From contig OZ241348.1 in the NCBI GenBank assembly GCA_965199915.1, positions 2,728,001-2,792,000 on the forward strand: 64,000 nt of DNA. Direction: 5' to 3'. Both the position numbers and the translations under genes were made by a program. Positions 14,381 through 23,851 of this stretch are shown here, piece by piece; within the stretch, counting starts at the first letter, position 1; every line of letters begins with the position of its first letter. The notes below the pieces were generated by a model. That model was not told where the DNA came from. It did not search any database and saw only the letters and a program-made list of their open reading frames with translations. The stretch is from VXYL01 sp965199915 (lineage in GTDB: Bacteria; Pseudomonadota; Gammaproteobacteria; Pseudomonadales; Azotimanducaceae).

Positions 14381-15559
14381 ATGTCGCGCAGCCTACGAGG
14401 CGCCGCCGCCATCGCCGGCGTCGGCGAAACCACCTATTACAAACGAGGCCAGTCTCCCGATCCGGAGTTCAAGCTGGCGTTGATGGCGATTCTGGCCGCC
14501 TGCGAGGACGCCGGCATCCCGCCCAAGGCGGTGGACGGCTTCGCCTCCTTCTCCAACGACCGCAGCGATCCGTCGCGCCTCGCCGCCGCGCTCGGCTGCC
14601 ACGAGCTGCGCTTCTCCAACATGCAATGGGGCGGCGGTGGCGGCGGTGGTTCGGCGGCGGTGGCGCACGCCGCGGCGGCGGTGGCCACCGGCCTCGCCGA
14701 ATGCGTCGTGGTGTTCCGCGCCTTGGCGCAAGGCCAGTTCGGGCGTTTCGGCCAGGGTTCGCGCAGCAACGTGGTCTCCGGCGCCGGCGCCTACACCACG
14801 CCCTACGGCTTGATGTCGCCGGCGCAGAGCTTCGCCATGAAGGTGACGCGCTTCATGCACGAACACGGCGTCGAGCAGCCGGCGCTGCGCGCCATTTCGC
14901 TTGCCTCCTACCACCATGCGCAGAACAACCCCCGCGCGGTGATGCACGGGCGTCCGCTCGACGAAGAGAAATACGACGCGTCGCGGTGGATCGTGGAGCC
15001 CTTCCACCTGTACGACTGCTGCTTGGAGAACGACGGCGCGGCGGCGATGATCGTGGTGCCGGCGGAACGCGCCAAGCACTTCCCGCACAAGCCGGCGTAT
15101 GTGCTGAGCGCGGTGACCGGCTCGCACTACCGCGCCGGCGCCAGCGTCCACAACACGCCGGACTACGCCACCTCCAACTTCAAGACCTGCGTGCCGCGCC
15201 TGTACGAAATGGCGCAGTGCGGCCCCGGCGACGTGGATGTTCTGCAATGCTACGAGAACTTCACCGGCGGCGTGCTGATGAGCATGGTGGAGCACGGCTT
15301 CTGCGCGGCGGAGCAGTGCAACGAGTTCTTCACCAAGGAGAACCTGATCGCGCCCGCCGGCAAGCTGCCCACCAACACCAGCGGCGGCAATCTGGCCGAG
15401 TGCTACATGCACGGGCTGGAACTCAACATCGAGGCCGTGCGCCAAATCCGCGGCGCATCGCCCAATCCCGTGCAGGACGTGGACGTTGCCATGGTGGTTT
15501 CCGGGCCGATGGTGACGCCGGTGAGTTCCAGCATTTTCGGATCGGAGGCGACGTTGTGA
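14381..15559 (+). CDS. Thiolase family protein (SCP2-like)
   Basis: 392 residues from the ATG at 14381 (MSRSLRGAAAIAGVGETTYY). The thiolase fold is recognisable from AAIAGVGETTY, from a Gly-rich loop WGGGGGGGSAAVAHAAAAV near residue 90 and from the C-terminal GNLAECYMHGLELNIEAVRQ segment. Members of this SCP2-thiolase-like group act with a DUF35 OB-fold protein in acyl-CoA or steroid side-chain metabolism, and that partner gene follows with a GTGA overlap. The usual thiolase Cys/His motifs are not fully conserved, so the reaction may be retro-aldol or lyase-like rather than classical thiolysis. Confidence 0.8.
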   Translation: MSRSLRGAAAIAGVGETTYYKRGQSPDPEFKLALMAILAACEDAGIPPKAVDGFASFSNDRSDPSRLAAALGCHELRFSNMQWGGGGGGGSAAVAHAAAAVATGLAECVVVFRALAQGQFGRFGQGSRSNVVSGAGAYTTPYGLMSPAQSFAMKVTRFMHEHGVEQPALRAISLASYHHAQNNPRAVMHGRPLDEEKYDASRWIVEPFHLYDCCLENDGAAAMIVVPAERAKHFPHKPAYVLSAVTGSHYRAGASVHNTPDYATSNFKTCVPRLYEMAQCGPGDVDVLQCYENFTGGVLMSMVEHGFCAAEQCNEFFTKENLIAPAGKLPTNTSGGNLAECYMHGLELNIEAVRQIRGASPNPVQDVDVAMVVSGPMVTPVSSSIFGSEATL

Positions 15560-15999
15560 GCGGCGCCTATTTGCATCCGGGCCTGCCGAGGCCGGTTCCC
15601 GCACCGGACGGCTTGGACGCGCCGTACTGGCAAGCCATCGCCGAAGAACGCTTGGTTATGCAGCGCTGCAAAGACTGCGGCGCTTGGCAGTGGGGCCCGG
15701 AGTGGATTTGCCACCAGTGTCACAGCACCAATTTGGCGTTCGAGGAAGTGCCCCAAATCGGCCGCATCTACAGCTTCGAGCGGGTGTGGCATCCGGTGCA
15801 TCCCGCGCTGCGGGAGCAAGGTCCGTACATCGTCGCGCTGGTGGAGTTTCCGGATCACGACGCCGCCCGCATGGTGGGCAACCTGCTTGGCGATCCGCGT
15901 CAAGACGTGTACATCGGCTCGTCCGTGAGGGCGGTTTTCGAACATCATCGAGACGACGACCCGCCGTTCACCTTGGTGCAGTGGCGGGCGGCACCGTAA
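15556..15999 (+). CDS. Zn-ribbon / OB-fold DUF35 protein
   Basis: 147 residues from the GTG that overlaps the thiolase stop. It has the standard layout of the family: an N-terminal helix (LDAPYWQAIAEERLVMQRC), a rubredoxin-like zinc ribbon with CKDCG and CHQC near residues 37-57, and a C-terminal OB fold (IGRIYSFERVWHPVHPAL, then ALVEFPDHDAARMVGNL). Such proteins form complexes with SCP2-thiolase-like enzymes. The coupling to the gene before it makes a joint function very likely. Confidence 0.88.
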   Translation: MSGAYLHPGLPRPVPAPDGLDAPYWQAIAEERLVMQRCKDCGAWQWGPEWICHQCHSTNLAFEEVPQIGRIYSFERVWHPVHPALREQGPYIVALVEFPDHDAARMVGNLLGDPRQDVYIGSSVRAVFEHHRDDDPPFTLVQWRAAP

Positions 16000-16025
16000 G
16001 CGCCACGCCGAGAGCGCTCCGCGAC

Positions 16026-17471
16026 ATGCCCGCCGCATCCGCCACGGACGTCAACGCGGTGGAGGAAGCCCACGCCTTGTTCGATGCGTTTGCCGGCATC
16101 GTCGCCGCAAAGCCGCGCGGCCAAGGCAGCCACGCGCATGTGGAGGGCGACCGCTGCGTGGTGGCGCTGGTCTTGAGCGACGACACGCAAGGCGAAGTGG
16201 CAAGGCTCCTAGCGGATTTCGTGTTCTCGCGCATGGGCCAAGGCGAGCGGCTCGACGGCAAGGCGCCGGTGCGCGGCCGCTCGCCAAGCGCTTGCGCCGA
16301 CGGCACGATGGACGCCACGCACTATGTTTGCTCGCGGCGGCAATTCGCCGTCTTTGTTCGCGCTTTGAAATACGCCTCGGTCGCGCCAATGGGGCCGCCG
16401 CATCCCAAGATGAAGCTCGGCACAACGCCGCTGTCGTTTCTGCTGAGCCACGCGCTGGTCGCGTTCGAGCGCGACTACAACGCGCGGCGCGGGACGGCAC
16501 CCTCGCTCGCCATCTGGAGCAACGTGCTGCGCGTGGTCGACGACGGCGTCAGCGTGCGGGAGCTTGCGCAGCGCGCCGTGCTCTCGCAGCGCGGCGCGAA
16601 GGGCGTGACCCGCGATGCCGAACGCCTCGGCTGGCTGGCAACGCGACCGGCCGGGCGCACGCGGCATCTGTTTCTTACGGCCAGCGGTCGCCGTGCCCGG
16701 GACGCCTCCGCCCAAACTGTTGCCGCCGTCGAACAACAATGGCGGGCGCGTTTCACCCGCCGTCTCGCCGCGCTTCGGCAAGCGCTCGCGGCGTTGGCGT
16801 GCCAATTCGACGTCGACTTGCCCTTCTATCTCAGCGGTTACGGCCCGGCGGACGCCAGCATCACCGGCGGCAACCACCTGCCGGCGCAAACCGGGCCGCC
16901 GCGCATTCCGCACCACGGTCAGGATTGGCCCGTGGTGTTGCGGCCCGCCGGTCGCGACGAGGCCGCGCTGCCTTTGCCGGCGTTGCTGGCGCAAGCGTTG
17001 GCCATGTTCACCATCGACTACGAGTGGGACATCTCCGGCTACGGCGCGGGCTTGAACCACACCTCCAACCTGCTGCGGCACATTCCGGATGGCGGCATGC
17101 CGTTGGCGCGGGCGGCGGCGCTCGGCGATGTGGCGGGGAACGGCAAGTCCGGCACCGAACGCCATTTGGTGGCGGTGGTGACGCCGGGCGCGCGGCGCGA
17201 CCCCGGACGCCTCGTGCATCTCACGCCGAAGGGCAAAAGCGCACGCGACTCCTTCGCCCACCGCGTGAGGGCGGTCGAGCGCGACTGGCGCGCGCGGTTC
17301 GGGCACTGCGCCGCGGACCTGCGCGGCGCGCTCGAAGCCCTGGACGCCGATTTTGGCGAAAACCTCCCCGACTACCCGGACACCACGGCTTGGTACGCGG
17401 AGTCGATGATCGCGGGCTCCGCCGCCGTGCGCTCCAACCACGCCAACGCAACGGGTTCGCGGAAGCGATAG
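16026..17471 (+). CDS. Protein with two MarR-like winged-helix regions
   Basis: 481 residues from the first ATG in frame, 26 bp after the DUF35 gene. Two similar halves can be seen: residues around 140-280 (LLSHALVAFERDYN, VLSQRGAKGVTRDAERLGWL, LTASGRRARD) and 320-460 (LLAQALAMFTIDYEWDIS, LTPKGKSARDSFAHRVRAVERDWRARFG). Each resembles a MarR-type winged helix with the wing-like LT-x-GR/KGK segment. A single-chain tandem MarR is unusual, since MarR proteins normally dimerise. It may regulate the neighbouring lipid genes. The first 110 residues are unassigned. Confidence 0.7.
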   Translation: MPAASATDVNAVEEAHALFDAFAGIVAAKPRGQGSHAHVEGDRCVVALVLSDDTQGEVARLLADFVFSRMGQGERLDGKAPVRGRSPSACADGTMDATHYVCSRRQFAVFVRALKYASVAPMGPPHPKMKLGTTPLSFLLSHALVAFERDYNARRGTAPSLAIWSNVLRVVDDGVSVRELAQRAVLSQRGAKGVTRDAERLGWLATRPAGRTRHLFLTASGRRARDASAQTVAAVEQQWRARFTRRLAALRQALAALACQFDVDLPFYLSGYGPADASITGGNHLPAQTGPPRIPHHGQDWPVVLRPAGRDEAALPLPALLAQALAMFTIDYEWDISGYGAGLNHTSNLLRHIPDGGMPLARAAALGDVAGNGKSGTERHLVAVVTPGARRDPGRLVHLTPKGKSARDSFAHRVRAVERDWRARFGHCAADLRGALEALDADFGENLPDYPDTTAWYAESMIAGSAAVRSNHANATGSRKR

Positions 17472-17539
17472 CGCCGCCCATCCGCCTTCCCGCACACAAG
17501 CGCAGCCTCAACCCGTCGCCACGCCAAACGGCGTGCCGC

Positions 17540-18700
17540 TCAAGAAGCTTGGCGGCCTGCGGCGAGCTCCCCAATCGGCGCGTGGTTGTTCACCGCAACG
17601 CCCATCATCTGCTTCAACCGCGGCGACAACACGCCGTACACGTCGTCCGGCACATGCAGATTCGCCGTGGACTGCTCGTGCAAGGCGCGCAGGAAGTGGC
17701 GGTTGTAGTGGCAGCGCATGGCGTAGCGCGTGCCGGGCGCGGTGCGGCGGCCGCCGCAGTGCAGCACCCGCGTGTCGGTGAGGATGCAGGTGCCCGGTGG
17801 CGCGCAGATCGCCACCAAGCCCGGTTCGCCGTCCACCAAGCGCACGAGGTCGGCGCCGTGGCGAAAGCAGGTGGCACCGCTGGCGTTGCGGTGCGAGCCC
17901 GGCACGATGTAGGTGCCGCCAGCGGCCAAGTCGAACTCCGTGTAGCACCAGATGATGAGCGAGCCGAACGGAAACGGCGGGTACGGCATGGGCACGCCGC
18001 CCTGGTCGACGTGCAACTCCTGCAGGCCGCCGCCGGTGTGGACGATGGAGCCGTGGGCGCAGCCCAAGCCAAAGCCCTCGCCCATGATCTTGGTGAGCAG
18101 CCGGTCCACCAGCGGTCCGCGCTGCGCCGCGCGCTCCTTGAACTCCACCGCGTCGCGGAACACGGCGCCTTTGAGCACCAGATTGTTCACGAGCTGGGCG
18201 CGGTCGTTGCGGCTGGTCATCAGCGCCGCGTCGGTGCGCCGCTCCGCCGCGGCCTGTTCCACCAAGCGATCCACCTGCGCGCGCACCTGCGTTGGCGACA
18301 TGGCATCCGCCACCAGGCAGTAGCCCCAGCGGACGAAGTCCGCCTCCAGTTGGGCTGCGTCCGCCGCCGGCGCCGGCAAGTAGTCGAAGTCACTGCTGTT
18401 GCGGATGCGGCCGGCTTTCATGCGCTGTTTGGAGATGCCCGCGAGCTGCTTGAGCAGCCGTCCCGCGGCCAACGCGCTGGTGGCGGACTGGCCATCCGCG
18501 TAGACGATTCCGCGCCGCATCTCCTGCTCCCAGGTGGTGTGCGTCGGCGTGTGGTTGGCATGCGGTCGCAACCGTTCGAGTTCCGCTCGCAGCCGCGCGT
18601 TCTCCCGCCGCAACTGCTCCAAGGCGCCGGCCGCATCGGCAACGGCGGGAAGGATTCCGGAAGCGGACGATGTTCCGTCGGGCTTGGGCACGGACTTCAA
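17540..18700 (-). CDS. Phytanoyl-CoA dioxygenase family protein
   Basis: 386 residues of the Fe(II)/2-oxoglutarate-dependent PhyH family. The metal triad is visible as HVD in LQELHVDQGG near residue 225 and the distal His in TRVLHCGGRR near residue 313, with RYAMRCHYNR after it as the oxoglutarate-binding Arg region. The first 70 residues include a short coiled coil (ALEQLRRENARLRAELERLR) that is not part of the fold. The ATG overlaps the ffh stop (ATGA), so it is translated from the ffh transcript, an odd place for an oxygenase. The substrate is unknown. Confidence 0.82.
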   Translation of the reverse strand: MKSVPKPDGTSSASGILPAVADAAGALEQLRRENARLRAELERLRPHANHTPTHTTWEQEMRRGIVYADGQSATSALAAGRLLKQLAGISKQRMKAGRIRNSSDFDYLPAPAADAAQLEADFVRWGYCLVADAMSPTQVRAQVDRLVEQAAAERRTDAALMTSRNDRAQLVNNLVLKGAVFRDAVEFKERAAQRGPLVDRLLTKIMGEGFGLGCAHGSIVHTGGGLQELHVDQGGVPMPYPPFPFGSLIIWCYTEFDLAAGGTYIVPGSHRNASGATCFRHGADLVRLVDGEPGLVAICAPPGTCILTDTRVLHCGGRRTAPGTRYAMRCHYNRHFLRALHEQSTANLHVPDDVYGVLSPRLKQMMGVAVNNHAPIGELAAGRQAS

Positions 18701-20100
18701 CGCCGACGACCGCCGCGCTTGCGCGCGGTGGCGCGACGCGGCGGGTGTTGCGGCGTGGCCTGCAGCGCTTCCAAACCCCGCATCATCCGCTTGACGCCGC
18801 CTTGGCGCATGGTCTTTTTCGCCATCTTCTGCATTTGCTTGTGCTGTTTCAGCAGCCGGTTCACGTCCTGCACTTGGGTGCCGCTGCCGGCGGCGATGCG
18901 GCGTTTGCGGGAGCCGTTGATGAGGTCTGGAAAGCGGCGTTCCTGCGCCGTCATGGAATCGATGATCACCACCGAGCGGCGGAACAGCGTGTCGTCTAGT
19001 TTGGCGCGGGCTTGTTCGGGCAACATGCCCGCTCCGGGGAGCTTTTCGAGGAGCCCATCCGCGCCGCCCAAACTCTCCATCTGCCGCAGCTGCTCTTGGA
19101 AGTCCGCCAGATCGAACTTGCGGCCGGAGGTGAGCTTGCCGGCGAGGCGCTTGGCCTTGCGCTCATCCACCTTGCGCTCGGCCTCCTCGATGAGCGACAA
19201 CACATCGCCCATGCCGAGGATGCGCGACGCCACGCGGTCCGGATGGAACGGCTCCAAGGCGTCCGTTTTCTCGCCGGCGGCCAGGAACTTGATGGGTTTG
19301 CCGGTGACGGCGCGCACGGAGAGAGCGGCGCCGCCGCGGGCGTCTCCGTCCACCTTGGTGAGCACGACGCCGGTGAGCGGCAGGGCTTCGCCGAACGTCT
19401 TGGCGGTTGCCGCGGCGTCCTGCCCGGTCATCGCGTCCACGACGAACAGCGTCTCTATCGGCCGCAGCGCGGCGTGCAGGGCGGCGATTTCCGCCATCAT
19501 CTCCGCGTCGATGGCGAGGCGGCCGGCGGTGTCCACGATGAGCGCGTCGTCGAACCGGGCGCGGGCGTCGGCGAGCGCCCGTTTGACGATGGCCAGGGGT
19601 TTCTCATTCGCGGCGCTGGGCACGAAACGCGCGCCCACTTCGGCGCTCAGCGTGCGCAACTGGTCGATGGCCGCCGGGCGGTAGACGTCCGCGCTCACCA
19701 CCGCCACCCGCTTGCGCTCCCGCTCCTTCAGGTGTCGCGCCAGCTTGGCCACGGTGGCGGTCTTGCCGGCGCCCTGCAAACCCGCCAGCAACACCACCGC
19801 CGGCGGATTGGCGGCGAGGTTCAAGGCGTCGTTGGCCTCGCCCATCAAGCGCACCAGCTCGTCGCGCACGACTTGCACGAACGCTTGCCCGGCGTTCAGC
19901 GACGCATGCACTTCCTGGCCGACGGCGCGCCGGCGCACATCGTCGATGAAGCGGCGCACCACGGACAGCGCGACATCCGCCTCCAACAGCGCCATGCGCA
20001 CATCGCGCACCGCCGCGGCGATGTTGTCCTCCGTCAGACGGTTGCGCCCCGAAACCGAGCGCAACGCCCCCGTCAGCCGTTCGCTCAGGCTCTCGAACAT
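18697..20100 (-). CDS. ffh: Signal recognition particle GTPase Ffh
   Basis: 467 residues, the normal length for Ffh (SRP54), which binds signal sequences and 4.5S RNA to target proteins to the membrane. The N domain starts MFESLSERLTGALRS. The G domain has GLQGAGKT near residue 107, DTAGRL and TKVDGDARGG. The Met-rich M domain includes SGTQVQDVNRLLKQ. The C-terminal tail is strongly basic. Upstream on the minus strand TAGAAT (20133-20138) could be a -10 element but has no good -35. The next gene, phyH, overlaps by four bases. Confidence 0.97.
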   Translation of the reverse strand: MFESLSERLTGALRSVSGRNRLTEDNIAAAVRDVRMALLEADVALSVVRRFIDDVRRRAVGQEVHASLNAGQAFVQVVRDELVRLMGEANDALNLAANPPAVVLLAGLQGAGKTATVAKLARHLKERERKRVAVVSADVYRPAAIDQLRTLSAEVGARFVPSAANEKPLAIVKRALADARARFDDALIVDTAGRLAIDAEMMAEIAALHAALRPIETLFVVDAMTGQDAAATAKTFGEALPLTGVVLTKVDGDARGGAALSVRAVTGKPIKFLAAGEKTDALEPFHPDRVASRILGMGDVLSLIEEAERKVDERKAKRLAGKLTSGRKFDLADFQEQLRQMESLGGADGLLEKLPGAGMLPEQARAKLDDTLFRRSVVIIDSMTAQERRFPDLINGSRKRRIAAGSGTQVQDVNRLLKQHKQMQKMAKKTMRQGGVKRMMRGLEALQATPQHPPRRATARKRGGRRR

Positions 20101-20227
20101 GCCACGTCATCCAATTTCAGTTTCGGGCGATCATTCTAACGCCACGGCTGATTGGCGACCGAGCGAGGCGCTCTTTTCTCGCGTCTCTTGCGCCGCGTCT
20201 CGGGATGCGGCGCGCCGGCCGCGCCAT

Positions 20228-21211
20228 TCACCGGCGCGTGCGCAACTGCCGCATGCGAAAGAACCTCACCAACGGATCCACCACCGAGCCGGCGGCGTCT
20301 ATGGTCACCAGATCGATGCCCACTTTGCGCAGCGCCCGCTCCAGCGCCTCGGTGCGCGCCGCGGCGTCTTGGCGCATGGCGTCGCGGAAGGCGGCGGCGC
20401 TGGTGTCCACCAGCCGCCGCAAGCCGGTTTCCGCGTCTTCCAAGGTGACGAGGCCGGCGCCGGTCATTTCCATCTCGCGCGGATCGGTGACCCGCGCCGC
20501 CACCACGTCGTGCTTGCGGTTGGCGTTGGAGAGCACCTTGATGTAGCCATCGTCGATGAAGTCCGAGATGAGGAACAGAATCGCCCGGCGCGGCAGCACC
20601 CGGCGGCAGAACTCCAACGCGGCGGCGATGTTGGTGTCGCGGCGCGAACTTCGGCGGCGGCGGCGCACGAATTCGGCGAAGCGCGCCGCCACTTGGCGGG
20701 GCAGCGGCGCCTTGCGGCGCGGCGCGCTGGCCGCCGCGGCACGGTCTTCGCGCCCGCGCGCCAGCACTTCGCGCACCACGCGCAAGGCGTGCTTCTGGCC
20801 TTTGCGCGGCGGGATGTACTCGTCCACTTGGCGGTGGAACAGCAGCAAGCCCACCTTGTCGTCGTTCTGAATCGCGGAGAACGCCAGCAGCGCGGAAAGC
20901 TCCACCGCCGCCTCGCGCTTGGAGCGGTGCGCGGAGCCGAAATCCAGCGACGCGCTCATGTCCACCAGCAGCATCACCGTGAGCTGCCGCTCCTCCACAT
21001 AGCGCTTCACATATGGCGCGCCGACGCGGGCGGTGACGTTCCAGTCGATGGCGCGCACGTCGTCGCCCGGCACATACGGGCGCACCTCGTCGAACTCCAC
21101 GCCGCGGCCCTTGAACACGGACACGTACGCACCGGCCAGCACGTCGGCCACTTGGCGGCCGGTGGTGAGCTGGATGCGCTTTACTTGGCGGACGATGTCG
21201 GCGGGCAGCAT
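20228..21211 (-). CDS. DUF58 domain protein (vWA-like), MoxR partner
   Basis: 327 residues. The DUF58 signature PYVPGDDVRAIDWNVTAR lies near residue 45 and the MIDAS-like VDMSASLDFGS near residue 83. A basic insert (RRRRRSSRRD) sits near residue 168. The protein follows the MoxR ATPase gene by 64 bp in the same direction, the classic MoxR-DUF58 pair thought to act in metal-centre insertion or envelope protein maturation. No transmembrane segment is seen. Confidence 0.87.
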   Translation of the reverse strand: MLPADIVRQVKRIQLTTGRQVADVLAGAYVSVFKGRGVEFDEVRPYVPGDDVRAIDWNVTARVGAPYVKRYVEERQLTVMLLVDMSASLDFGSAHRSKREAAVELSALLAFSAIQNDDKVGLLLFHRQVDEYIPPRKGQKHALRVVREVLARGREDRAAAASAPRRKAPLPRQVAARFAEFVRRRRRSSRRDTNIAAALEFCRRVLPRRAILFLISDFIDDGYIKVLSNANRKHDVVAARVTDPREMEMTGAGLVTLEDAETGLRRLVDTSAAAFRDAMRQDAAARTEALERALRKVGIDLVTIDAAGSVVDPLVRFFRMRQLRTRR

Positions 21212-21275
21212 GGGCCTACGCCATCGCGTGGTTCGTCATCCGGGCGCCGCGCGAGGGGGTAGCGGGCCGGCCAAG

Positions 21276-22262
<987 letters not shown>

Positions 22263-22352
22263 GCGTAGTGTTCCTTGGTGAGGGTTACGATCGGCCGGCG
22301 ATTTTAGTGGGCCTTGCGCCCCGTCGCACGTTTTGCAGCGCGGCCGCGCATA

Positions 22353-22430
22353 GCAGGCGCCCAGAGTTTGCGCAGCAAACTCCAACGCACACAGGCAGGC
22401 GCGCAGAGTTTGCGCAGCAAACTCCAACGC
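22353..22430. repeat. Two tandem palindromic REP-like units
   Basis: The unit GCAGGCGC-(C/G)-CAGAGTTTGCG followed by CAGCAAACTCCAACGC occurs twice with a 42-bp period. Each contains the perfect inverted repeat AGTTTGC-GCA-GCAAACT (17 bp). It lies between the Do protease gene and the MoxR gene, both on the minus strand, so it sits in the MoxR 5' leader or upstream region. It could be a REP/BIME-like element or a processing site. Other copies were not found by eye in this window. Confidence 0.6.
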
Positions 22431-22452
22431 GCCCCAAAGGGGCGCGCCGCCA

Positions 22453-23778
22453 CTAGCGGAATCGGCGGAAGCGCTGCCGGTCGCCTCGCTGAATGGTCAG
22501 CCACACCGAGCCCGCGTCCGCCAACGCCTCGTTGAGTTCGGCCACGTTGCCAACGGGCTGGCGGTTGACGCGCAGGATCACGTCGCCCACTTCCAAACCG
22601 CCGCGCGCGGCGAAACTGCCTTGCGCCACGGCCGCCACTTCCACACCTTTGCCGTGCAGTTCGTGGCCGCTCGGCAGATCGCGCACCTCGGCGCCGGCCA
22701 GCGCGCGCGGCCTTGCGCGACCGCCCAAAGAGAGCGCGTTCGCCGCATCTCCCTGCCGGCCGATGACCGCGTCCAAGGTCTTGCGCTCGCCGTCGCGGAC
22801 GATGCCGATTTCCACTTCGGTGCCGGCCGGCGTGTTCGCCACGCGCGAGATCAGCTCTCTCCTGTTGGCGATTTCGCGATCGTTCAAGCTGACGATCACG
22901 TCTCCGGCTTCAATGCCGGCATCATCGGCCGCGGTGTCCGGCATCACCGCTTCCACCACCACGCCGCGCGCGGACTTCAAGCCGAGCATCTCGGCGTCGT
23001 GGGGAGGCACTTCCGCGATGTGGACGCCGAGCAGGCCGCGGCGCACTTCGCCGGTTTCCGCGAGCTGATCCGCGATGAACTTCACGGTGTTGCTCGGCAC
23101 GGCGAAACCAAGGCCGGCGCTCACGCCGGTGGGCGAGGTGATGGCGCTGTTGATGCCCACCAGCCGGCCGTCCAAATCCACCAACGGGCCGCCGGAGTTG
23201 CCGCGGTTGATGGCGGCGTCCGTCTGGATGAAGTCCTGATACGAAGAGGTGAGGCCGTCGCGGCCCAAGGCGCTGACGATGCCGGACGTCACGGTGTGGC
23301 CGAGCTCGTAGGGATTGCCGATCGCCACCACGAAATCGCCCACCGCGAGCTTGTCCGAGTCGCCGAGCGGCAGCGCGCGCAGATCGTCCCCTTCCACCTT
23401 CAACAGCGCGATGTCCGTGGCCGGGTCGCTGCCCACCAGCTCGGCCTCGAACTCGCGCCCGTCTTGCAGCGTCACGCTGATCTCGTCGGCGTTGTCGATA
23501 ACGTGGTGGTTGGTCACCACATGGCCCTTGTCCGCGTCGATGATGACGCCGGCGCCGCCGCTCTGCCGCTGGCGGAAACTCGGCAAATCGCGGAAGAAGT
23601 AGCGCAGGCGCGGGTCCATGCGCACGCGGGTGCCCACCTCGATGTTCACCACCGCCGGCGTCACCTTCTCCAGCACCGGCGCGAACGTGAGCTTGCCGTC
23701 GTGCGCCGCCACTGTGCCGGCAAAGACGCCTAGCGCCACGGTGGCGAATGTGGCGAGCGTTTTGATGGGTTGGTTCAT
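22453..23778 (-). CDS. Do-type periplasmic serine protease (DegP/DegQ family)
   Basis: 441 residues from the ATG at 23778, preceded by ACAGGAGACA as ribosome site; the upstream extension is rejected. A signal peptide (MNQPIKTLATFATVALGVFA, cut after VAA) exports it to the periplasm. The trypsin-like triad is His in TNHHVIDNADE, Asp in DPATDIALLKV and Ser in RGNSGGPLVDL. Two PDZ domains follow (near residues 245-330 and 350-440). It degrades or refolds misfolded envelope proteins. The length and layout fit DegQ/MucD-like enzymes. Confidence 0.92.
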   Translation of the reverse strand: MNQPIKTLATFATVALGVFAGTVAAHDGKLTFAPVLEKVTPAVVNIEVGTRVRMDPRLRYFFRDLPSFRQRQSGGAGVIIDADKGHVVTNHHVIDNADEISVTLQDGREFEAELVGSDPATDIALLKVEGDDLRALPLGDSDKLAVGDFVVAIGNPYELGHTVTSGIVSALGRDGLTSSYQDFIQTDAAINRGNSGGPLVDLDGRLVGINSAITSPTGVSAGLGFAVPSNTVKFIADQLAETGEVRRGLLGVHIAEVPPHDAEMLGLKSARGVVVEAVMPDTAADDAGIEAGDVIVSLNDREIANRRELISRVANTPAGTEVEIGIVRDGERKTLDAVIGRQGDAANALSLGGRARPRALAGAEVRDLPSGHELHGKGVEVAAVAQGSFAARGGLEVGDVILRVNRQPVGNVAELNEALADAGSVWLTIQRGDRQRFRRFR

Positions 23779-23851
23779 TCTGTCTCCTGTTGTTGCTTTG
23801 CGCCGCGTCGCGGCGACCGCGGCTTGTTTGATGGTGGCAAGCGGCGAGAGT

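Noticed and set aside
16292..19684. Plus-strand open frame of 1130 residues
   Set aside because: It overlaps the well-supported MarR-like, phyH and ffh genes, has a shadow-type composition and no recognisable motif.
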